The notes below the pieces were generated by a model that had not been told where the DNA came from, did not search any database, and saw only the letters and a list, made by a program, of their open reading frames with translations. A stretch of 20,553 nucleotides of DNA from JBCAWW01 sp039024315 (GTDB lineage Bacteria > Bacteroidota > Bacteroidia > J057): positions 1 through 20,553 of the forward strand of contig JBCCQN010000146.1 in assembly GCA_039024315.1 (NCBI GenBank). Direction: 5' to 3'. Shown in pieces: positions 15,384-20,553 of this stretch (positions are counted from its first letter, which is position 1; each line of letters begins with the position of its first letter). Both the position numbers and the translations under genes were made by a program.

Positions 15384-15965
15384 TCAAATATAGCGCTCGT
15401 CCACCGAAAAGTATTTTGCATGCTTAGGGGTAATCGGCGCGTAAAACTCCATAATCTCGCGTAAATCAGCTTCCATATCATCGCCAGGATGGATTACCTT
15501 GGCAATGCCGGCTTCTTTTTTGCCATAGTCGAGATAGCCCAAGCCGATAGGGACCCCTGCGCCTTTGGCGACATGATAAAAACCCGTTTTCCACTTTTTG
15601 CGCAGAGAGCGTGATCCCTCAGGCGTTACCACTACCGCAATATTTTCGTACTGCTCAAAGAGATCGACCATGATTTCTACATAGCTCCGGCGGCCGCCAT
15701 CTTTGGCTGGTTTAGAGCGATCAATCCAAACGGCTCCCATACGTTCTAGCGCCTTTTTGATAGGCCAAACGGCATATTTGTCGGCTACCGTTACTTTCAT
15801 AGGTATACCCGCATCGATAAAGGCAGTGCGAGTATAAAGGATGTCCCACCAAGTGGTGTGAGGAGCTGCGATTACTACCGCTTTGTGGTAGGTTTCATCG
15901 GGCATGGGGAGAATGAGGTTCCAGCCTTTGAGGCGAAACCACCAACGAAAAATGGCGTCAAGCAT
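15384..15965 (-). CDS. PlsC-like lysophospholipid acyltransferase
   Basis: A 193-residue member of the LPLAT/PlsC superfamily, which transfers acyl chains to glycerophospholipids or related alcohols at the inner membrane. The catalytic H-x4-D block is PHTTWWD (His36, Asp41), and the phosphate-binding E-G-x-R block is TPEGSRS (Glu116-Arg119). The protein is short and keeps the family core only. The HTTWWD form is that of the small subgroup often annotated as 1-acyl-glycerol-3-phosphate acyltransferase or glycerol acyltransferase. The start codon overlaps the end of the upstream alpha/beta-fold gene by 8 bp, so the pair is probably one operon with coupled translation. The precise acyl acceptor is unknown. 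Confidence 0.88.
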   Translation of the reverse strand: MLDAIFRWWFRLKGWNLILPMPDETYHKAVVIAAPHTTWWDILYTRTAFIDAGIPMKVTVADKYAVWPIKKALERMGAVWIDRSKPAKDGGRRSYVEIMVDLFEQYENIAVVVTPEGSRSLRKKWKTGFYHVAKGAGVPIGLGYLDYGKKEAGIAKVIHPGDDMEADLREIMEFYAPITPKHAKYFSVDERYI

Positions 15966-16818
15966 GTGAATTGGATGAGGGCGTATAAATGGATTGAAGG
16001 AAATGCTCTAAATGAGGCAATAAATAGGTTTCGGGCGACTCAGGGAGATAGTGTTTGACTTTTGGCTGCAAAAAGTAGCTCGCCTGCGGAAATTTTTGTT
16101 GCCAGCGCTGCTGCGAATCAGGTGTCCGAAAGGGATCTTTTTTACCTTCTATGATCAGGCAGGGCAGCGAAGCGTGTAGTCTAGGAGGTGATTGTAAGTC
16201 AACATTTTTTCTCGTCATGGCTACGCGATCTGCCAAAGCGAGTCGACTACTTTTGTCTGGAAACTGTGCGAAATAAGCAGCGTCGGTTGTGCGCAGGCCT
16301 CCTTTTTTGAGCTGGCTAATGAGGAGTTGATTGGTGCGAGCCTGCCACCAACGGCCCAAGGCATTTTGGTACCAAAAGCGCTGAGGACGAAAAGCTTTAT
16401 GCTCTCTCGTGGACCAAGCCCAGCTATTGAGCAAAACGAGTGCGTCTAAGCGTTCCGCGAAGCGGTCAACCAAATGCTGCGCCCACAAACCGCCGGTACC
16501 GTGTCCTAGCAATACAAAATTGCCTTTGACCGTATCCGCAATCCAATCTCCCAGCAGCGCTAGTTCTTCTCGCCAGCCTAAGGCCTTTTGAGTCGAATTG
16601 GAAAAACCATGGCCGGGTAAATCAGGTACCAAGCAACGATGATCCGCCATCAATGCCTTGATCTGATTGCGAAATAGGTAGGACCAAGTGCCCAAACTAT
16701 GCAGCATCACGATGGCCGCCCCCTTCCCTTCGTCGAGGTAGTGGAGGCTTTGACCAGAGGTCTGAAACCAATAGGCTTTGAAGGGATATGCAGCAGGATT
16801 GAGCCACTCAGGGCGCAT
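15958..16818 (-). CDS. Alpha/beta-hydrolase-fold protein lacking the nucleophile
   Basis: A 286-residue alpha/beta-hydrolase-fold protein, with an oxyanion-hole region LHSLGTWSYLFR (39-50, haloalkane dehalogenase/epoxide hydrolase-like), DLPGHGFS (66-73), acid candidate Asp228 (GKKDPF) and histidine His256 (VKHYL). At the nucleophile elbow the sequence is G-H-G-T-G-G (105-110): the residue normally Ser (or Asp/Cys) is Gly107, encoded by GGT. So it may be a non-catalytic relative, or may have an unusual mechanism. Residues 118-124 (DRFAERL) come from a copy of the interspersed repeat. It overlaps the acyltransferase gene by 8 bp, which suggests a role in lipid handling. Homologs with intact GHSxGG would show whether Gly is specific to this strain. 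Confidence 0.85.
   Translation of the reverse strand: MRPEWLNPAAYPFKAYWFQTSGQSLHYLDEGKGAAIVMLHSLGTWSYLFRNQIKALMADHRCLVPDLPGHGFSNSTQKALGWREELALLGDWIADTVKGNFVLLGHGTGGLWAQHLVDRFAERLDALVLLNSWAWSTREHKAFRPQRFWYQNALGRWWQARTNQLLISQLKKGGLRTTDAAYFAQFPDKSSRLALADRVAMTRKNVDLQSPPRLHASLPCLIIEGKKDPFRTPDSQQRWQQKFPQASYFLQPKVKHYLPESPETYLLPHLEHFLQSIYTPSSNSHA
16446..16465. repeat. Repeat core inside a coding region (encodes RFAERL)
   Basis: CTAAGCGTTCCGCGAAGCGG, the same core as the intergenic copies. On the - strand it is read in frame as D-R-F-A-E-R-L within the alpha/beta-fold protein, right after the nucleophile-elbow helix. Confidence 0.7.
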
Positions 16819-16948
16819 AGATAAAATATTTGACCGCTAAGGTAACAAACTAAGAAGCAAGCTAAACCAGCCTTAAGGCCTAATTGTTGAATTGGGCTCG
16901 TAAATAGTCAAGCCCTAGGCGCGTAAAATTTTCTCTAGCTGAGCCAAC

Positions 16949-16982
16949 AAAAAAAACGCCTCCCTGTAGGAAGCGCTTTTTT
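16949..16982 (-). terminator. Rho-independent terminator after the PLDc_N gene
   Basis: An imperfect stem (GCGCTTCC/GGAGGCG with one mismatch) with A/T-rich flanks. On the - strand it is followed by TTTTTTTTG. It is 41 bp past the stop at 17023. The + strand side also has a T run, so it could act in both directions. The remaining bases of 16819-17022 show no gene. Confidence 0.75.
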
Positions 16983-17022
16983 CATGATCCTTCTGAAAAA
17001 TTTATATTTCAAGAGAAAAACA

Positions 17023-17214
17023 TCAGCCTTTTTCGTGGCCGCCAAACAGCATATAAATGATTGGTCCTAGGAAAGGCATGAAAAACACACCCGCCGACCA
17101 AAGCAGCTTGCTTAGCGTTTCTAGATTGTTGCGCTGCCAGATGTTGACTAGCACGCCAATCGTGATCAGGAACCAGAGAATCTTAATAGCAGACCAAAAA
17201 ATTGCAACTAACAT
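17023..17214 (-). CDS. PLDc_N-domain small membrane protein
   Basis: A 63-residue protein with two hydrophobic helices (about 3-24 and 38-57) separated by a polar loop, and the pattern LLWSAGVFFMPFLGPIIYML. This corresponds to the phospholipase D-nuclease N-terminal domain (PF13396), a small membrane module that in other proteins precedes the PLD domains but is often encoded alone in Bacteroidota. Its function as a free peptide is unknown. It is on the same strand as the helicase and 165 bp downstream of it, and is followed by its own terminator, so it is probably a separate transcript or the tail of a helicase message. Confidence 0.8.
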   Translation of the reverse strand: MLVAIFWSAIKILWFLITIGVLVNIWQRNNLETLSKLLWSAGVFFMPFLGPIIYMLFGGHEKG

Positions 17215-17379
17215 ATCTTTTTTAGTATGATGTACGGAGTGGATAGTAGCAAGACTTCTCTATTCCGTCTCTGTGCTAATTACTTTCTACTTCGTACCAA
17301 TTGAATACACCTAAATATACGGAAATCGGCCGTTTGAGTTAGCTGCCTTCGGCGAACGTCCTGTCCAGAACGACAGACG

Positions 17380-19629
17380 TCATCCAATGATCTGCAACTT
17401 GGCGTATTTGAGCAACAAAACGCGCTGTCCTTTGCCTTTGAAAAAGACCGTAGCCTTCTTGCCGGGCCCTGCACCTTCTACTTGCAGCACTTTGCCTTTG
17501 CCAAACTTTTGATGCTCTACTTGCAAGCCCGCTACGATATCGGCCGGATCAGCGGCTTTGAAGTTTGACTTTTGGGTGAGTGGACGGCGAGTAGCGCTGC
17601 TCATAGGGGTGAGCTTGGAGGTATCTCGTTTAGGGGTCCGCTCCACCGCGGAACGTCTAGGTGCAAAAGCGCCCCAATTGTCGCTGGCGCCTTTGTCTTT
17701 GGGACGGGCCAAAAAGCGATCGTCTATTTCGTCCAAAAAGCGGCTCGGTTCGTTGAACTGAATCTGTCCAAAGCGATAGCGGCTTTTGGCGTGGCTCAAG
17801 GTAATGCGTTTTTCGGCGCGGGTGACGGCTACATAAAAGAGGCGGCGTTCTTCTTCGAGCTCAGCCCTTGTTTCCATAGCCATACCCGAAGGGAAAATAT
17901 TTTCTTCCATCCCTACCAAAAAGACAGATTTAAACTCCAGTCCTTTGGCCGAGTGGACGGTCATCAGGGTGACGTAATCTTCAACCTCTGAATCGGCATC
18001 TGCATCGGTAAAGAGAGAGATGTCCGCCAAAAAGCTCTCCAAACCTGGATCGTCGATATCGGGATCTTCGGTAAAGGCTTGGGCGGCATTGAGGAGTTCT
18101 TGCACATTTTCCCAGCGGTCTAAGGTCTCCGGATTGCCATGCAAAGCTTTAAGGATACCCGACTCTTTGGCGATATGGGCTGCTGCTTCGTGGGCATCTA
18201 CATTTTTGGCGACTACCCCAAAGCTTTTGATCATGGTCGTGAAAGCGCGAATCTTATTAACGATTCTGGCGTTGAGGCCGCTCTTATCGATGGCGTTGAG
18301 GGCTTCCCACATCGTGAGGTTGAGCTGGTCGGCAAATACCGTGATGCGTTGCAGCGAAGTATTGCCGATGCCTCGAGTTGGGTAGTTGATGATGCGTTGC
18401 AAAGCCGTTTCGTCCTGCGGATTGATGGCCAAGCGCAGGTAAGCGATTACATCTTTGACCTCCTTTCGTTGATAAAAGGACAATCCGCCAAAAACACGAT
18501 AAGTTATCCCTACTCGCCTCAACTCGTCCTCCATGGCCCTTGACTGGGCATTGGTACGATACAAAATGGCGAAATCGCTATTAAAAAAGTTGCTGACCTG
18601 TTTCTGCTCCCGTAGCATATTGCTAACGCGCTTAGCTTCGTCTTGCTCGCTGGTCGCCTCTATGACCGTGATCAGTTCTCCTTCTTCATTAGCGGTAAAT
18701 ACCTTTTTGGGAATCTGATCTTTGTTGCGTTTGATGATAGCGTTGGCGGCTTCGACGATGTTTTTGGTCGAGCGGTAATTTTGCTCCAGTTTGTAGAGTT
18801 GGACCTCGGGATAGTCTTTTTGAAAGTTGAGGATGTTGGCAATGTTCGCGCCACGGAATGCATAGATCGATTGGGCATCATCGCCCACTACGGTGATATT
18901 TTGGTGGGCTGCCGCCAGCATTTTACAAATGGTGTACTGAGCGTGATTGGTATCCTGATACTCATCTACCAAGATGTATTTAAAGCGATGCTGATATTTG
19001 TAGAGGATATCCGGATGCGATTTGAACAATAAAATCGGCTTGATCAGCAGATCGTCAAAGTCCATCGCATTGGATTTGTAGAGGCGTTGCTCATAAACCT
19101 GATAGATTTTGGCGACCTTTTTGTTGAAGTCATCCTGCGCAAATTCGAGGTACTGCTTGGGGCTGATTAGTTGGTTTTTGGCCGAGGAAATACCGTTTCT
19201 GATTACTTTGGGCTTATAAACCTTGTCATCAAGATTCATCTCTTTGAGCAGAGTCTTGACCATTTTGAGCGAGTCATCCGTGTCGTAAATGGTATAAGAA
19301 CTCGTATAGCCAATCCGCTCCGCCTCGATCCGCAGGATGCGCGAAAAGATCGAGTGGAAGGTCCCCATCACCACGCTCTTACCCGCCGGTCCGATCTGAT
19401 GGGAGATACGTTCTTTCATCTCCTTGGCTGCCTTATTGGTGAAGGTCAGCGACAAAATCTCCTGCGGATAGGCAAGGCCTTGATCGAGGATAAAGGCGAT
19501 CCTAAAGGTCAGCACTCGCGTCTTGCCCGAGCCTGCTCCCGCGATCACCATTTGCGGCCCATTGGGGTGCGTCACCGCTTCGAGTTGTTGCGGGTTGAGG
19601 AGATTGGGTAGATCGTCGATAAAGGCCAT
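17380..19629 (-). CDS. pcrA: UvrD/PcrA-type ATP-dependent DNA helicase
   Basis: A 749-residue superfamily 1A helicase, a 3'-5' translocase used in nucleotide excision repair, replication restart and removal of stalled RNA polymerase. Motifs in order: Q-motif LNPQQLEAV (11-19), Walker A AGAGSGKT (30-37), DEYQDT (222-227), GDDAQSIYAFRG (249-260), QNYRST (283-288), then TVHSAKGLEF and VAVTRAEKR in the C-terminal third. The tail (GLQVEHQKFGKGKV onward) is the Tudor-like domain by which PcrA/UvrD binds RNA polymerase. Length is typical. Named pcrA by family; uvrD would be an equally valid label. It has a TAnnTTTG box upstream and a 165-bp gap before the PLDc_N gene in which I see nothing coding. 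Confidence 0.95.
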   Translation of the reverse strand: MAFIDDLPNLLNPQQLEAVTHPNGPQMVIAGAGSGKTRVLTFRIAFILDQGLAYPQEILSLTFTNKAAKEMKERISHQIGPAGKSVVMGTFHSIFSRILRIEAERIGYTSSYTIYDTDDSLKMVKTLLKEMNLDDKVYKPKVIRNGISSAKNQLISPKQYLEFAQDDFNKKVAKIYQVYEQRLYKSNAMDFDDLLIKPILLFKSHPDILYKYQHRFKYILVDEYQDTNHAQYTICKMLAAAHQNITVVGDDAQSIYAFRGANIANILNFQKDYPEVQLYKLEQNYRSTKNIVEAANAIIKRNKDQIPKKVFTANEEGELITVIEATSEQDEAKRVSNMLREQKQVSNFFNSDFAILYRTNAQSRAMEDELRRVGITYRVFGGLSFYQRKEVKDVIAYLRLAINPQDETALQRIINYPTRGIGNTSLQRITVFADQLNLTMWEALNAIDKSGLNARIVNKIRAFTTMIKSFGVVAKNVDAHEAAAHIAKESGILKALHGNPETLDRWENVQELLNAAQAFTEDPDIDDPGLESFLADISLFTDADADSEVEDYVTLMTVHSAKGLEFKSVFLVGMEENIFPSGMAMETRAELEEERRLFYVAVTRAEKRITLSHAKSRYRFGQIQFNEPSRFLDEIDDRFLARPKDKGASDNWGAFAPRRSAVERTPKRDTSKLTPMSSATRRPLTQKSNFKAADPADIVAGLQVEHQKFGKGKVLQVEGAGPGKKATVFFKGKGQRVLLLKYAKLQIIG

Positions 19630-19702
19630 AGGCTTGGGGAATCATTTTGAGCGCTGTAAGTAGTCTGCTATTAGCTTCATCAGAGCGCTGCCATTCAAAA
19701 TA

Positions 19703-19710
19703 CAAATTTA
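19703..19710 (-). promoter_or_regulatory. Candidate -7 promoter box TAAATTTG of the helicase gene
   Basis: On the - strand TAAATTTG fits TAnnTTTG exactly and lies 73 nt before the helicase start. No convincing -33 element was seen upstream, where the repeat copy at 19728-19747 begins. Confidence 0.4.
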
Positions 19711-19727
19711 GCAAATGCGGTTCGATT

Positions 19728-19747
19728 CCGCTGCGCGGAACGCCTGC
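19728..19747. repeat. Repeat left arm CCGCTGCGCGGAACGCCTGC
   Basis: Left-arm copy of the interspersed family in the divergent gap between the helicase and the + strand gene at 19782. The rest of that gap shows no gene. Confidence 0.65.
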
Positions 19748-19781
19748 TCATTTTACTAAAAAAATTGACAAGGCTAAATTA

Positions 19782-20246
19782 ATGAGAATCAGGCAGGTTT
19801 GGAAGGGGATTTTTATATTGGGGAAAGAGAAACATATTTTTGGGGATATGGGTGAATTTAGATATACGCCGGAAGAGGCTTATGAGGAGGCTTTGAGGAG
19901 GATAGATGATGTGGAAAAAACCGAATATGAGATTCTAGGTCTGCTAAGACCTTTGGATTTAAGAGGTTTAGGTAAAATAAATGTCCGAGAGATCCTGCAA
20001 GAGATAAATGGTTGGCGAGGGGCTGAAAATCAGAAATTACGATTACTTTTAGGATTGGGTAAATTGGAGAAGGCTTTTGATTTGGTCGGACTTGAAGATG
20101 ATGCTGTCTTAATGCTTCATACACGTTGGCAGCGTAATGAAGAAGCTTTCCAAGATGGAATCAAGTCCCTAGATGATCGAGTAATTGAAAATAATAAGAT
20201 TATCAAAGCATGGCTGAAAATTCTTAAGGGAGGAAGCGTTAAGTAA
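19782..20246 (+). CDS. Hypothetical protein, helical, A+T-rich gene
   Basis: A 154-residue, charged, predicted alpha-helical protein. The reading frame extends back to an ATG at 19647, but that extension is low-complexity, runs through the repeat arm at 19728-19747 and overlaps the promoter region of the helicase. The ATG at 19782 is preceded by AAGG at 8 nt and gives a better start. Near the N-terminus, YTPEEAYEEALRRID and LRPLDLRGLGKI recall the cap that starts many bacterial leucine-rich-repeat proteins (EEALRRI...LDLSGLGLTELP), but no repeats follow. It may be an LRR protein fragment or an unrelated fold. The codons are clearly more A+T-rich than neighbouring genes, a hint of different origin. 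No function assigned. Confidence 0.6.
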   Translation: MRIRQVWKGIFILGKEKHIFGDMGEFRYTPEEAYEEALRRIDDVEKTEYEILGLLRPLDLRGLGKINVREILQEINGWRGAENQKLRLLLGLGKLEKAFDLVGLEDDAVLMLHTRWQRNEEAFQDGIKSLDDRVIENNKIIKAWLKILKGGSVK

Positions 20247-20370
20247 TAATGAACAAAATAGAGGATTCGTTCTGCTACATATTAGTTGTTTCATTATCTC
20301 TAAATCTACAGGTCCGCATATCCAGTACTTGCGTTCATTAAATCCTTCCTTTCATACATTAGCTCTCGAT

Positions 20371-20397
20371 ACAAGCGTTCTGCGCAGCAGTAAACCC
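20371..20397 (+). repeat. Repeat right arm ACAAGCGTTCTGCGCAGCAG plus TAAACCC
   Basis: Right-arm copy with the same TAAACCC tail as the composite elements. It ends 17 bp from the stop of the dehydrogenase fragment. Nothing else was seen in 20247-20370. Confidence 0.8.
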
Positions 20398-20413
20398 AAA
20401 CCCAAACCTCTGA

Positions 20414-20553
20414 CTAGCGCAGCATCTTGGCCGCCAAACGCGCAAAGCTCCTCCTAGAAAAAAAATAAGGCAATATCCGCGTCATCATGATATTGGGCCA
20501 ACCCGGTACCACGGATGGATAGTTGCCCATTAGTTTGTCGAGAGACTTCTTGA
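20414..20553 (-). CDS. C-terminal end of a short-chain dehydrogenase (partial)
   Basis: Only the last 45 codons are in the window; the gene continues beyond the right edge. The tail reads ...YPSVVPGWPN, then FFSRRSFARLAAKMLR and stop. The V-(V/I)-P-G-W-x-N, then R-R-x-x-x-R-x-A pattern is the usual C-terminus of SDR oxidoreductases of the DltE/YqjQ-like group. The Rossmann and Y-x3-K motifs lie outside the window, so the assignment is tentative. Confidence 0.55.
   Translation of the reverse strand, partial: KKSLDKLMGNYPSVVPGWPNIMMTRILPYFFSRRSFARLAAKMLR

Noticed and set aside
17572..17991. Open frame of 139 codons on the + strand within the helicase gene
   Set aside because: Lies opposite the well-supported UvrD/PcrA reading frame and shows no domain.
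20247..20370. Possible tRNA or small RNA gene in the gap
   Set aside because: No cloverleaf, no CCA-like end and no terminator; only A+T-rich sequence was seen.

Overview
The window (about 20.5 kb, mid-40s % G+C by eye) looks like a chromosomal segment of a Bacteroidota bacterium, most likely from the Saprospiraceae (a Saprospira-like genome). This rests on a secreted protein with a type IX secretion (CHU_C/gliding-motility type B) C-terminal domain, promoter elements of the Bacteroidota form TAnnTTTG, short Crp/Fnr regulators of the kind common in that phylum, and many copies of a palindromic repeat (AAGCGTTCTGCGAAGCAG and relatives). The genus-level guess is inference.

Layout. (1) 1-243: a terminator for an off-window + strand gene and a composite repeat element. 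(2) 244-8281, all on the - strand: a two-gene module occurs twice. Each module is a Crp/Fnr-family regulator (7682-8281 and 4177-4776) followed by a roughly 710-residue enzyme (5449-7581 and 1947-4076). The enzyme looks like a fusion of a PhlG-like (2,4-diacetylphloroglucinol hydrolase, Bet v1-like, zinc) domain with a bicovalent berberine-bridge-type FAD oxidase. A small membrane protein lies between the modules and a membrane-anchored sulfatase follows the second one. Each enzyme gene has the same promoter architecture: a TTGA-N6-TCAA-type palindrome centred near -40 and a TAnnTTTG -7 box. (3) 8373-15217, + strand: four paralogous coiled-coil proteins of unknown function. One stands alone and three are packed head to tail with 1-2 bp gaps; a convergent/divergent gene for a 953-residue secreted L-type lectin with eight Ig/PKD-like repeats and a T9SS domain sits between them. 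(4) 15384-16818, - strand: an alpha/beta-hydrolase-fold protein lacking its nucleophile, overlapping a PlsC-like acyltransferase. (5) 17023-19629, - strand: a PLDc_N membrane peptide and a UvrD/PcrA helicase. (6) 19782-20553: an orphan + strand gene and the C-terminal end of a short-chain dehydrogenase.

The strongest candidates for something undescribed are the hydrolase-oxidase fusion with its dedicated duplicated regulator and operator, the coiled-coil paralog array, and the repeat family. The repeat family forms MITE-like units with a covarying central hairpin and also occurs in frame inside two protein-coding genes. No CRISPR array, tRNA, rRNA, transposase or phage gene was seen.
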